From assembly GCF_030540765.1 (NCBI RefSeq), contig NZ_JAUOEL010000005.1:428147-492146 (forward strand): 64,000 nt of DNA. Direction: 5' to 3'. Positions 51,310 to 60,318 of this stretch are shown here, one piece after another. How positions within the stretch are numbered: the first letter of the stretch is position 1; each line of letters starts with the position of its first letter. Source of the stretch: Flavivirga jejuensis (lineage in GTDB: Bacteria > Bacteroidota > Bacteroidia > Flavobacteriales > Flavobacteriaceae). The notes beneath the pieces are model-generated. The model did no database searches. It saw only the letters and a program-made list of their open reading frames with translations, and was not told the DNA's origin. The position numbers and the translations under genes were made by a program.

Positions 51310-51537
51310 TTGATATATATTGCTAAAAAAACACGTTTTTTGATAAGATTAGAAATAAAAAAATTTGCTCAAAATTATAAAGATTTTTACAACGAATTAA
51401 TTGAATACGCAAATCAGTACATTAAAAATGAGGAGCGTTGCAAGTTAATAGCAACGGGCATAATTTTAGAATCTATTAAAAACAAAAATTATTTAGCCCT
51501 CAAAGGTAAAAAACGAAAAAAAATGTTTAGCCAATAA
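51310..51537 (+). CDS. small basic protein, TTG start, unknown function
   Basis: A possible 75-residue protein from TTG 51310. It reads RFLIRLEIKKFAQNYKDFYN, then ELIEYANQYIKNEERCKLIA and GIILESIKNKNYLALKGK. It is helical and basic. No ATG is available near the start. Support comes from the direct-repeat operator just upstream and a perfect terminator just downstream. Function unknown. Confidence 0.5.
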   Translation: MIYIAKKTRFLIRLEIKKFAQNYKDFYNELIEYANQYIKNEERCKLIATGIILESIKNKNYLALKGKKRKKMFSQ

Positions 51538-52100
51538 AAAGGTTAAATCTACTCTAACTTAATTAAATAACCCCGTTCAATTACTGAACGGGGTTATTAT
51601 TTATTAAATAATTAAATGAGAGATACAATATATTTACGTTGTTGAGACTAAATCAAATAACTATATATATTGTTTTATTTACACTATTAATTAAAAAAAG
51701 GCACTTAATAGTAAGCACCTTTTTTTGGTTGGTTAATTTTTGCTAAAAATCAGCTCTAAGTAAGGATAACCATTAACCTACTAAGTGTTACCCTTCCCCC
51801 AAATTTTGACAATAATAATGGCAAATTACAAACCTTCAAATTAAAGTAATATCTCACATTAAAGAAAGAATAAACTTTTGTTTTGGCTAATCTATAAAAA
51901 AGAATAAACTATACGCAAAAATTTCATGTTTTTTTTATATAAAATAGATTTTTCTTACACTTTACCGAAAAGCTAAACTTTTATACTACCCGTATGTAAA
52001 CAAAGGTTGTTTTATAAGTTAACGCCTTTCATAAAATTAACATTTTTTAATTTCATTTGTAAGAAAATACTATCTTTATGAGGTGTAAATATATATAGCC
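51538..52100 (+). terminator. terminator at 51566-51598 and AT-rich spacer
   Basis: The terminator AATAACCCCGTTCA/TGAACGGGGTTATT (51566-51598) directly follows the gene at 51310. A second, weaker stem with A and T runs lies at 51694-51726 (AAAAAAGG...CCTTTTTT). The rest, to 52100, is AT-rich with no gene visible. TATCTTTA near 52073 may be the -7 box for the next gene. Confidence 0.75.
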
Positions 52101-52292
52101 ATGAAAAAAACAAATATTTTATTTATCGTTTGCTTATTTGTATCGCTAACAGCCAAAGCAAACAACATCGAAATTAAACAAAACAATAACATTAAATCGT
52201 TTAACATTGCTTTAGGCTTAAAAGCGGAATTATATTATTTTTTACCAATAGTTAAAGAAAAAGCAAGACGAAAAAGAATAAGACGTCATTAA
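52101..52292 (+). CDS. small exported basic peptide
   Basis: A 63-residue protein. Signal peptide MKKTNILFIVCLFVSLTAKA is followed by a short mature part NNIEIKQNNNIKSFNIALGL and a strongly basic tail, KEKARRKRIRRH. Flavobacteria often encode such short exported peptides near mobile DNA; no function is known. Cargo of the mobile cassette. Confidence 0.6.
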   Translation: MKKTNILFIVCLFVSLTAKANNIEIKQNNNIKSFNIALGLKAELYYFLPIVKEKARRKRIRRH

Positions 52293-52335
52293 AATTAAAA
52301 TTTTGTATTTTTGTTATATATCTTAATTATAACAA

Positions 52336-52485
52336 ATGGCAAAAGAAAATAAACCAAAAAAAGATACTTCAAAAACAAAAAAACCCGTACCCGATTTTAT
52401 ATTAGAAAATAAACCTTTTATGACTGCAATGTTAGCGGCTGTTAATACCCCAAACCCAAGATTAACAAAAAAGAAAAAAAAGTAG
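52336..52485 (+). CDS. very small basic protein
   Basis: A 49-residue frame: MAKENKPKKDTSKTKKPVPD, then ILENKPFMTAMLAAVNTPNP and a poly-Lys tail. Lys-rich ends and a central hydrophobic patch recall small nucleic-acid- or membrane-binding peptides. A TATTTTTG box lies about 30 bases upstream. Coding status is moderately supported by the codon pattern and the tidy start and stop. Confidence 0.5.
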   Translation: MAKENKPKKDTSKTKKPVPDFILENKPFMTAMLAAVNTPNPRLTKKKKK

Positions 52486-52588
52486 TCCGTTTTTCACCTA
52501 AATTATAAAATTCTTTATTTTTCAAAAATCAAATTTTTTCCTTATTTTTTGAGGTTTTATGGCTTCGCCCATTAAGTTTATAGATACC

Positions 52589-52596
52589 GTTTGAAG
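52589..52596. repeat. 8-bp target-site duplication, right copy
   Basis: GTTTGAAG, identical to 48391-48398. Confidence 0.95.
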
Positions 52597-54460
52597 TGAT
52601 TATAGTAGGGAATGTAACTCCACCATCAGTTGATAGTTTTATACTTACACTTTGACAATTGATAGTACCAACATCTGCTGATTGACCAACTACCCATTCA
52701 ATATTTTGAGTAGAACCTTGAGTCCATGAAAGGGGATTTACAACAGCAAAGGGATCTGTACTATTTACAATTATATCTACAAAGTCAACATCGGTTTGTC
52801 CGCCACCGTTTGTCCCAATAACATCATTATCTCTTACAGTTAAAGCAAAAGTCATTGTTCTATTAACTGATGGTATTTTTTCCCAAGTTGTTGAGCCTCC
52901 ACCTGCGGCAACATAACTTGAAAATTCTGGAATATTTCTAGTTGGGTTTGTTGTGCCTTCAATTGAGCGAACCAAAGGCCCTGAAGTATTTGCTTCATTA
53001 GGAATACCAGCTGGTCCAAGATCGTATTGTTCCCATGTGTAAGTGTGTCCTAAAGTACCGTCTGGATCAGTTGAACTTCCTACAAGTTTGTATGCCGTAG
53101 AAATTGGAATAGTATAATCAGGTCCTGCAATAGCAATTGGAGCATTATTTGTTAATGTAGATTCTGCTCCGCATGTACTAGAACCTGTAGTAATATTATC
53201 CCAAATCATTTGAATACTCTTTTGATGAAAATAAGCATCACTTTGATTTTGAATATTTTGTGGTGAACAAATGCCAGCATAAGCCATTATTGTTGTTCCA
53301 CTACCAGGTTCGTAAGCATTACTTGCAGTTCTGTTTCCTCCACAATCACCAGCATCCCCATTAAAAGTATGTGGTGCGCCAAATTGATGTCCTAACTCAT
53401 GAGCAACATAATCAATGTCGTAAGCATCTCCGACAGGTGATGGTAATCCAGTAATACCTTTAGCTTTTCTAGAAGCAACACAAGACGAATTTAATGATGC
53501 TAATCCACCACCGCCTGTACTAAATGTATGACCGATGTCATAATTAGCAGTCATAATTGCATTGTCTATTTCTACTTGACTTTCGTCAATTAAGTCATTG
53601 GCATTATTATTCGTAAAGTTATCAGAATCAATAAAAATGATATCCGTATTATCTACTAAAATTAATTTAAGGGCTAAATCTCTTTGATAAATGGTGTTAA
53701 CACGATTTATAGTTACTACCATAGCAGCTAATACAGCTGTTTTCTTATCGGCTTCAGTATCTCCTGCCGTTAAGCCTGCTGCCATCCAATGAAATTCAGA
53801 ATATTCAATGGTAGAAGCTAATGCTAGCCTAAACGTTCTTAATTTACTATCGTTAGCATTTTTAAAGGATTTAGAACTTTTATTTATTTCTCTATCAACT
53901 ATGATATCATCTGGCACAAAGCATTGAAATCCTTTTTTCAAAGCAGGAAGATCTCCTTTGTTATAAACTATGTATGTATCGTTTTGAGAATATGGGTCAA
54001 TAAATTGGGTGCCTGTTTTTGAAGACAATGTCATGGCATGCAATCCTTGTGGGGTTATACTAAAACTAATTATAGATGAAGGGGTTTTAGTGTTTTGACC
54101 AATGTAAGTTCGTATTTCAGGATGCTTTTCTTGATAATCAGGCTCTAAAATTGAAGATTCTTGTATTTTAAAATTATCAAAACCACCTTCACTATTAGGG
54201 AATTGGATAACCTCTATAGAGGTTTTTTCATTAGTAGCGTTCTTTGAAACACGATTTAAAGTGCTTTTTAATTTATTTAAATCTAATTGATAGTAAACAG
54301 ATTTTGTAGGTTCGGTTTTTCTTAACATTTTTTTTCCAACAACCGCGTCTTTTTTAGAAACCTTAGACCAAATTTCTTGGTTCTCTTGGGCAGAAAGTGT
54401 TGTTAAAATAAGTAAAGACAGAAGTAGGCATAAATTGTTTTTTGTGGAAAGAAGTCTCAT
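52589..54460 (-). pseudogene. N-terminal part of the metalloprotease split by the mobile cassette
   Basis: This has the signal peptide (LLLSLLILTTLSAQ), propeptide and complete reprolysin-type catalytic domain with HELGHQFGAPH (354-364) and Met-turn MAYAGICS. Beta domains run to residue 624 (IITSN), where the cassette enters. The frame continues 19 codons into the cassette (to 52529) with foreign sequence. A truncated active protease could still be made, but without the type IX sorting tail it would not be exported by that route. TSD right copy at 52589-52596. Confidence 0.93.
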
Positions 54461-54562
54461 AACAATAATAAGGTTAGATTTTAATGGGCTTGATAAAAGT
54501 ACTCTGTTAAAGTATCAATTGCAAAAAATTAGCTATCATTTTAAAATAACATATATTTGTTT

Positions 54563-55081
54563 ATGGGGTATTTGTATATGTTTTGTTTGATAATTTGTTT
54601 AGTTTCATGTAAAACAAAAGGTGAATTAGCATCAACAACAGTAGCGGAAGTGATTAATATGGCATGTCCAGAAGATGGCACCTGTTCTTTTGAAATTCTT
54701 AAAAACAAAGCGCTATTAACTAAAACTGATAATTTAGGAAGTGTTTATACAGAAGTTGTAGATGGCAATCATTTTGTATTAAAGTTTGAATACAAAAAGC
54801 AAGGAAATACTAATTATGCAGATAGTGGCTATAGAGAAGAAATCTTCATTGAATTAGATACCAATAATCTTGAAGGTGAAACCACAGATTTAAAAGGTAG
54901 AAAACTCTTTTTTGCACGATGGTGTTATTGCAAAGGGCAAACTGGGTACTATAAGATTAATCATGGTAAGCTATCGGTAACTAAGATAGGCGATAAAAAT
55001 TTTCAACTTAGTTTAAATTTTAAAATCATAGAAGTTCCGCAAATTATAAATGAAATAAACCATACTTTTACTTTACTATAA
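54563..55081 (+). CDS. lipoprotein of unknown function
   Basis: A 172-residue lipoprotein. ATG 54563 gives MGYLYMFCLIICLVSCK with lipobox Cys near residue 16; the TTG two codons earlier is not needed. The mature part has NMACPEDGTCSFE (two Cys) and FFARWCYCKGQTGYYKINHG (two more Cys), so two disulfides are possible. It is divergent from the split protease. Family not recognised. Confidence 0.75.
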   Translation: MGYLYMFCLIICLVSCKTKGELASTTVAEVINMACPEDGTCSFEILKNKALLTKTDNLGSVYTEVVDGNHFVLKFEYKKQGNTNYADSGYREEIFIELDTNNLEGETTDLKGRKLFFARWCYCKGQTGYYKINHGKLSVTKIGDKNFQLSLNFKIIEVPQIINEINHTFTLL

Positions 55082-55146
55082 ATGTTTTAAGTTTGTTTTG
55101 AGTGACATTATACCTAAGTTTGTATAAAACTTAAAGCTTGAAAACA
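55082..55146. other. short spacer
   Basis: Nothing beyond AT-rich spacer is seen before the ribF remnant. Confidence 0.6.
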
Positions 55147-55418
55147 ATGCGTAATTTAAAGACCTTACCAGAAAAACAAACCGTTGTTACCATTGGTACT
55201 TTTGACGGTTTTCATACAGGACATCAAAAAAATAATAAAACGCTTAATTAATAGAGAAAAAGAGGAAGGCTCACAATCTGTAATACTTACTTTTTTTCGC
55301 ATCTGCGAATAGTATTGCAAAAAGATTCTAATATCAAATTTTAGTAGAAAAACTAAATGCAATTAAAAAAAGATAAACAAATGACACTTACCTATATCAC
55401 AACTTATTATGTTAAATA
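55147..55418 (+). pseudogene. decayed second copy of ribF
   Basis: It starts with ATG 55147 and reads VTIGTFDGFHTGHQK, then shifts frame and meets stops. SVILTFF is still visible near 55280, and KDSN-type codons follow. Most of the middle is deleted. The end (LKKDKQMTLTYITTYYVK) matches the intact RibF C-terminus. The intact HTTM gene begins inside this tail, just as the dead HTTM start overlaps intact ribF. Confidence 0.9.
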
Positions 55419-56725
55419 AATGGCTGTTTAAAAATATTGATAATTCAGCATTAATTGTTTTTCGAATTATTTTCGGACTTCTTTGTTTTTTAGAATCTGT
55501 TGGAGCTATTTTTACAGGTTGGGTAAAACGTGTTTTTGTAACGCCAGAATTTACTTTTTCGTTTATTGGATTTGAATGGTTACAGCCACTCCCAGGAAAT
55601 GCTATGTATTTCTACTACGCCATTATGGGCATATTTGCATTATTCGTTATGGTTGGCTATAAATATAGGTTGAGTATAATAAGTTTTGCTTTAATGTGGA
55701 CAGCAACTTATTTAATGCAGAAATCGTCTTATAATAATCACTATTATTTATTGATGCTTATAAGTAGTCTTATGGTATTTCTTCCAGCGCACAAATACGC
55801 TTCTGTAGATGTGAAATTAAACCCTAACTTAAAAAGTTATTCAATGCCCAATTGGTGTCGTTTGGTTATTATACTACACCTTTTTATTGTTTACACTTAT
55901 GCATCCATTGCAAAACTATATCCAGATTGGTTAGATGCTAGTGTTATGGAGCTATTTATGAAAGGAAAGGCAAACTACATTTTAATTGGGAGTATCCTTC
56001 AACTAAAATGGGTGCATTATATATTAGCTTATGGAGGGATACTGTTTGATGGTTTAATTGTTCCGTTATTATTATTCAAACCAACTAGAAAATATGCTTT
56101 TATGGCCTCTATCTTCTTCCATTTGTTTAATTCGATTGTATTTCAAATTGGTATTTTTCCTTACTTATCATTAGCCTTCTCATTGTTCTTTTTTGAGCCA
56201 GAACAGATTCGAAAGTTATTTTTAAAAAAGAAACCTTTTTATAATGCTGAAGAGGTAATAATTCCAAAATTGAAAACGCCATTATTAATACTGTTTTCTA
56301 TTTATTTTTTGATTCAAATAGGGTTACCACTAAGACATCATTTTATAGAAGATAATGTACTTTGGACAGAAGAAGGGCATAGACTTTCGTGGCGTATGAT
56401 GCTTAGATCGAAAAGTAGTAAAACAACCTATAGAATTAAAGATAAAGACTCAGGTAAAAAGAGTATCGTTAATTTAAATGATTATTTGAGCAGGAAGCAG
56501 AAACGTTCTGCAAGTACAAAACCAGATGTTATTTGGCAATTTGCACAATATTTAAAACAAAAGTTTAAAGATAATGGTCAAGACATAGCGGTTTATGTTG
56601 ACTGTAAAATAAGTGTAAATGGAAAACCATATAAAACATTAATAAATCCAGATGTAGATTTGGCAAATGTAGAATGGCATACATTTAAACATAACAATTG
56701 GATTTTACCTTCAAAAGAGGATTGA
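55409..56725 (+). CDS. HTTM-domain (vitamin K-dependent gamma-carboxylase-like) membrane protein
   Basis: A 438-residue integral membrane protein. About 6-8 helices lie in the first 320 residues, with LIVFRIIFGLLCFLESVGAI, then YYFAIM-type and YTYASIAKLYPDWLDASV, and HLFNSIVFQIGIFPYLSL. This is the HTTM family found fused or unfused in bacterial gamma-carboxylase-like proteins. The C-terminal soluble part (about 330-438) ends with PDVDLANVEWHTFKHNNW. Its substrate is unknown. The start overlaps the ribF remnant. Confidence 0.88.
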   Translation: MLNKWLFKNIDNSALIVFRIIFGLLCFLESVGAIFTGWVKRVFVTPEFTFSFIGFEWLQPLPGNAMYFYYAIMGIFALFVMVGYKYRLSIISFALMWTATYLMQKSSYNNHYYLLMLISSLMVFLPAHKYASVDVKLNPNLKSYSMPNWCRLVIILHLFIVYTYASIAKLYPDWLDASVMELFMKGKANYILIGSILQLKWVHYILAYGGILFDGLIVPLLLFKPTRKYAFMASIFFHLFNSIVFQIGIFPYLSLAFSLFFFEPEQIRKLFLKKKPFYNAEEVIIPKLKTPLLILFSIYFLIQIGLPLRHHFIEDNVLWTEEGHRLSWRMMLRSKSSKTTYRIKDKDSGKKSIVNLNDYLSRKQKRSASTKPDVIWQFAQYLKQKFKDNGQDIAVYVDCKISVNGKPYKTLINPDVDLANVEWHTFKHNNWILPSKED

Positions 56726-56750
56726 ATATCTTCGTAATTTCCTAAATTTG
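56722..56750 (+). promoter_or_regulatory. promoter of serS
   Basis: TTG at 56722-56724 and TAAATTTG at 56743-56750 are separated by 18 nt, close to the Bacteroidota TTTG-N19-TAnnTTTG pattern, 20 bases before ATG 56770. Confidence 0.6.
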
Positions 56751-56769
56751 TCCCTTAAATTTTCAAGAT

Positions 56770-58041
56770 ATGTTACAAGTCCCTTTTATTAGAGAAAACA
56801 AAGAATTAGTGATTGAACGATTAGCAAAAAGAAATATAGATGCTACTCAAATGATTCATGATGTTATCTCCTTTGATGAAGATAGAAAGCGTATCCAAAC
56901 AGAATTAGATAATACTTTGGCAGAATCTAATGCATTGTCTAAAGAAATAGGGAACCTGTTCAAATCTGGAGAAGCTCAAAAAGCAAATCTTTTAAAAGAA
57001 AAAACAAGCCAACTTAAAGAAAAGTCAAAAGAACTTGCAGAAACACTTAATAATAAGTCTGATGCGTTAAGCGAATTACTTTATAAAATTCCTAATGTAC
57101 CAAATGAACTTGTACCTCGTGGTAATTCTGATTTGGATAATGAAGAAGTTTTTAAAGAAGGAGACGTTCCTGTTTTACATGAAGGTGCATTACCACATTG
57201 GGAACTTGCAAAGAAGTACGATATTATAGATTTCGAACTTGGAAACAAAATTACAGGAGCTGGGTTTCCAGTTTATAAAGGTAAAGGAGCGAGACTACAA
57301 CGTGCATTAATTGCTTATTTTTTAGATAAAAATACGGCTGCAGGATACACCGAATATCAATTGCCTCATTTAGTAAACGAAGCTTCCGCTTTTGGTACAG
57401 GACAGTTGCCAGATAAAGAAGGGCAAATGTATCATGTTACTGGAGACAATTTGTATTTAATACCAACAGCAGAGGTGCCAGGAACCAATATTTTTAGAGA
57501 TGTAGTTTTAAACGAAAGTGAGCTGCCTATTAGTATTACAGGTTATACACCATGTTTTCGTCGTGAAGCAGGAAGTTATGGCGCACATGTAAGAGGTTTG
57601 AATAGATTGCATCAATTTGATAAAGTTGAAATTATTCGTGTTGAACATCCAAGTAAATCATACGATGCTTTAGATGGGATGATTAACCATGTAAAAGATA
57701 TTTTAAAAGAATTAAAATTACCATACAGAATTTTACGTTTATGTGGTGGAGATACTTCTTTTGCATCGGCATTAACATACGATTTTGAAGTGTTTTCTAC
57801 AGCACAAGATAGATGGTTGGAAATCTCTTCGATATCTAATTTTGAGACCTTTCAGGCCAACCGATTAAAATTACGTTTTAAAAATAGTGATGGTAAAAAC
57901 GAATTAGCACATACATTAAATGGTAGTTCGTTAGCTTTGCCTAGAGTGCTTGCTGGAATTTTAGAAAACTATCAAACTAAAGACGGCATTGTAATACCAG
58001 AAGTACTTCAAGCTTATACGGGATTTAATATTATTGATTAG
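56770..58041 (+). CDS. serS: seryl-tRNA synthetase
   Basis: A 423-residue SerRS. The N-terminal coiled-coil arm (about 30-110, EDRKRIQTELDNTLAESNAL) precedes the class II catalytic core, with GAGFPVYKGKGARLQRALIA, LIPTAEVPGTN, the motif 2 stretch FRREAGSYGAHVRGLNRLHQ, and the motif 3 end in NGSSLALPRVLAGILENYQ. Length and motifs are normal. Confidence 0.97.
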   Translation: MLQVPFIRENKELVIERLAKRNIDATQMIHDVISFDEDRKRIQTELDNTLAESNALSKEIGNLFKSGEAQKANLLKEKTSQLKEKSKELAETLNNKSDALSELLYKIPNVPNELVPRGNSDLDNEEVFKEGDVPVLHEGALPHWELAKKYDIIDFELGNKITGAGFPVYKGKGARLQRALIAYFLDKNTAAGYTEYQLPHLVNEASAFGTGQLPDKEGQMYHVTGDNLYLIPTAEVPGTNIFRDVVLNESELPISITGYTPCFRREAGSYGAHVRGLNRLHQFDKVEIIRVEHPSKSYDALDGMINHVKDILKELKLPYRILRLCGGDTSFASALTYDFEVFSTAQDRWLEISSISNFETFQANRLKLRFKNSDGKNELAHTLNGSSLALPRVLAGILENYQTKDGIVIPEVLQAYTGFNIID

Positions 58042-58067
58042 AAAAACTTAAACCATATTTTTTGAAT

Positions 58068-58103
58068 GTAAAATCCTACATTTACGTGGGATTTTACTTT
58101 TTT
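58068..58103 (+). terminator. terminator of serS
   Basis: GTAAAATCC/GGATTTTAC (58068-58076/58089-58097) followed by a T run. Confidence 0.85.
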
Positions 58104-58218
58104 AATCGATTAAACGCAAATTCCGCATGTCGTTTAACGATTTTGTTTTAATTATTTTTGAGATACGGTATATATTTTAGATGTTAGCTAGACCAAATTA
58201 ACCAAACCTACGCTAACA

Positions 58219-58341
58219 ATGAAAAATCTTAAACGCATTGTAATTTTAATTACACTAATCTTTTTCGCAAGCAAAGTTTTATTTTCAGATTTCGAGATTT
58301 CAAAACCTGAAAATGAAGTTACCGCAGTCGTGAATAAATAG
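58219..58341 (+). CDS. very small membrane or exported peptide
   Basis: A 40-residue frame: MKNLKRIVILITLIFFASKV with one hydrophobic helix, then an acidic tail, FEISKPENEVTAVVNK. A terminator lies 98 bases after the stop, which supports a transcript. The family is not recognised; short peptides like this are frequent in flavobacteria but poorly studied. Confidence 0.5.
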   Translation: MKNLKRIVILITLIFFASKVLFSDFEISKPENEVTAVVNK

Positions 58342-58438
58342 AGATTTAGTTTCATTTATAAAAGCTGTCCCCAATCATATATTACATCGTTTTTAATATT
58401 AACGGTTGTTAATGTAAATATTTATTTTGGTTGGTTAG

Positions 58439-58468
58439 TGCCCGAATTTTTATTCGGGCATTTTTTTT
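58439..58468 (+). terminator. terminator after the small peptide gene
   Basis: TGCCCGAAT/ATTCGGGCA (58439-58447/58452-58460), loop TTTT, then a run of eight T. Confidence 0.93.
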
Positions 58469-58535
58469 CGCTTTGTAATTTTAAAAATTCGTTAATATTA
58501 TAATATCTAGATGTTACATTTCTTATATTTACGAT

Positions 58536-60311
58536 ATGAGATTTATTCATATTTTATTCATACTAATAAGTACAACGGTGTTTTCTCAAAACGATATTCT
58601 TGCGAAAGAATATTTTAAAAAAGGAGACTTTCAAAAGGCACTGCATGAATATAAAAAGTTATATGCCAGGTCCTCCAGTATTAATTATGTTAGTCTGATT
58701 GTAAACACATATCAACAATTAGAACAATATGATGAAGCTGAAACGTTTCTGTTAAAATTACTAGAAAAAGCTAATTCTTCTCCTGCTTTTTTAGTAGAAT
58801 TGGGTTATAACTATCAACTAAAAAAGGATTTAGAAAACGCAACAATTAATTACAACAAAGCTATTGCCTGTATAGATATTAGGGCTAGTAATGTGTTTTC
58901 TGTTGCTAGGAGTTTTCAAAGTCATACACTTTTAAACGAAGCAGCTATATCTTATGAAAAGGCTATGGTGCTAAATCCAGATTTTAATTTTAATCTACAA
59001 TTAGCTAAAATATATGGAGAGCAGGGAGACATAGAAAAAATGTTTACTAGTTATATTCATTTTGCAGAATTTAATCCTGTTAGTTTAAGCAATGTTAAAC
59101 GAGCTATTAACGATTTTATAAGTGAAAATAGCGACAGTGAAAACAATATATTATTTCGAAAAATTTTACTCAAAAAAAATCAACAAGAGCCTAATTTGCT
59201 CTGGAATGACATGTTGAGTTGGCTGTTTATTCAACAAAAGGATTTTAAAAAAGCATTCATTCAAGAAAAAGCAATTTTTAATAGAAAGCCAGAGAACTTA
59301 AATAAAATAGAGGAGTTAGCATTAATAGCTTATAATGAGAACGAAAATGAAGTTGCTAAAGAAATTTTTGCGTACATCATTGAAATCGCACAAGACTCAA
59401 AAACCATATTAGAAGCACATTATAATTTACTTCGATTAGAGACAAAAGAAAGTTTAAAAGAGGATTACTCTATTATTAACACTAAATATTTAGAGCTATT
59501 TAATGAGTTTGGATCCTTTTCGCAGACCTTAAAACTGCAAATAGCATATGCTCATTTTTTGGCATTTTATATGAATGAAACCAATAAAGCAACAACATTT
59601 TTAGAAAAGACATTAAAATTACCACTTTCCCAATTACAGAAAGCAGAAGTGAAATTAGAGTTAGGAGATATTCTAGTATTACAAGAAAAGTTTAATCAAG
59701 CTTTAATTTATTATACACAAATTCAGCGTAATTTAAAAAACAGTACTATTTCACAAGAAGCCCGTTACAAAGTAGCAAAAGCAAGTTATTATAAGGGCGA
59801 TTTTAAATGGGCAGAGGCACAGCTTAAAATTTTAAAAGCTTCAACCTCTCAACTTATTGCCAATGATGCTCTTGATTTAAAATTACTTATTTCTGATAAT
59901 AAATATGAAGACTCTCTGCAAACAGCTTTAAAACTTTACGCCAAAGCAGACTTACTTGCTTTTCAAAATAAAAATGAAGCATCTATAACCTTATTAAATA
60001 AGGTTTTAAACGAACATAAAACCGAACCAATAGTAGCGCAAGCTTTATATAAACAAGCACAATTATTTGAAATTAAAAAGCAATATGAAAAAGCAGCAGC
60101 TAATTATAATGCTATTATTGCCAATTATAGTGATGGTATTTTAATAGATGATACCTATTTTAATTTAGCTGGGATTTATGAAAAACAATTGAATATGCCA
60201 GAAAAAGCAAAAGCTTTATACGAGCTAATTATCTTTAATCATGCCGATAGTATTTATTTTGTAAATGCTAGAAAACGCTATAGATCTTTGCGGGGCGATG
60301 CTATAAATTAA
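58536..60311 (+). CDS. exported TPR protein
   Basis: A 591-residue protein. Signal peptide (FIHILFILISTTVFSQ) and tetratricopeptide repeats throughout, for example AKEYFKKGDFQKALHEYKKL, ELGYNYQLKKDLENATINYN, ARYKVAKASYYKGDFKWAEA, YKQAQLFEIKKQYEKAAANY and FNLAGIYEKQLNMPEKAKAL. Probably a periplasmic scaffold. The GNAT gene begins seven bases after its stop. Confidence 0.85.
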   Translation: MRFIHILFILISTTVFSQNDILAKEYFKKGDFQKALHEYKKLYARSSSINYVSLIVNTYQQLEQYDEAETFLLKLLEKANSSPAFLVELGYNYQLKKDLENATINYNKAIACIDIRASNVFSVARSFQSHTLLNEAAISYEKAMVLNPDFNFNLQLAKIYGEQGDIEKMFTSYIHFAEFNPVSLSNVKRAINDFISENSDSENNILFRKILLKKNQQEPNLLWNDMLSWLFIQQKDFKKAFIQEKAIFNRKPENLNKIEELALIAYNENENEVAKEIFAYIIEIAQDSKTILEAHYNLLRLETKESLKEDYSIINTKYLELFNEFGSFSQTLKLQIAYAHFLAFYMNETNKATTFLEKTLKLPLSQLQKAEVKLELGDILVLQEKFNQALIYYTQIQRNLKNSTISQEARYKVAKASYYKGDFKWAEAQLKILKASTSQLIANDALDLKLLISDNKYEDSLQTALKLYAKADLLAFQNKNEASITLLNKVLNEHKTEPIVAQALYKQAQLFEIKKQYEKAAANYNAIIANYSDGILIDDTYFNLAGIYEKQLNMPEKAKALYELIIFNHADSIYFVNARKRYRSLRGDAIN

Positions 60312-60318
60312 AACCGTG

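Larger units (their letters stand above)
48399..52588. mobile_element. 4,190-bp transposase-less mobile cassette (mobile insertion cassette)
   Basis: The element splits a metalloprotease gene in frame. Its left end starts GGTATCTCTAAAGTTGG. The right end, read inward, starts GGTATCTATAAACTTAA. The two agree at about 17 of 21 positions. An exact 8-bp target duplication flanks them. GG-starting ends plus 8-bp duplications are typical of IS1595-family elements, for which transposase-free cassettes with passenger genes are known. No transposase is inside. Passengers are seven small genes: exported peptide, MauE/DoxX-like protein, sigma-region-2 protein, exported YD-type protein, and three small unknowns. 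The family assignment is inference; the insertion itself is shown by the sequence. Confidence 0.92.
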
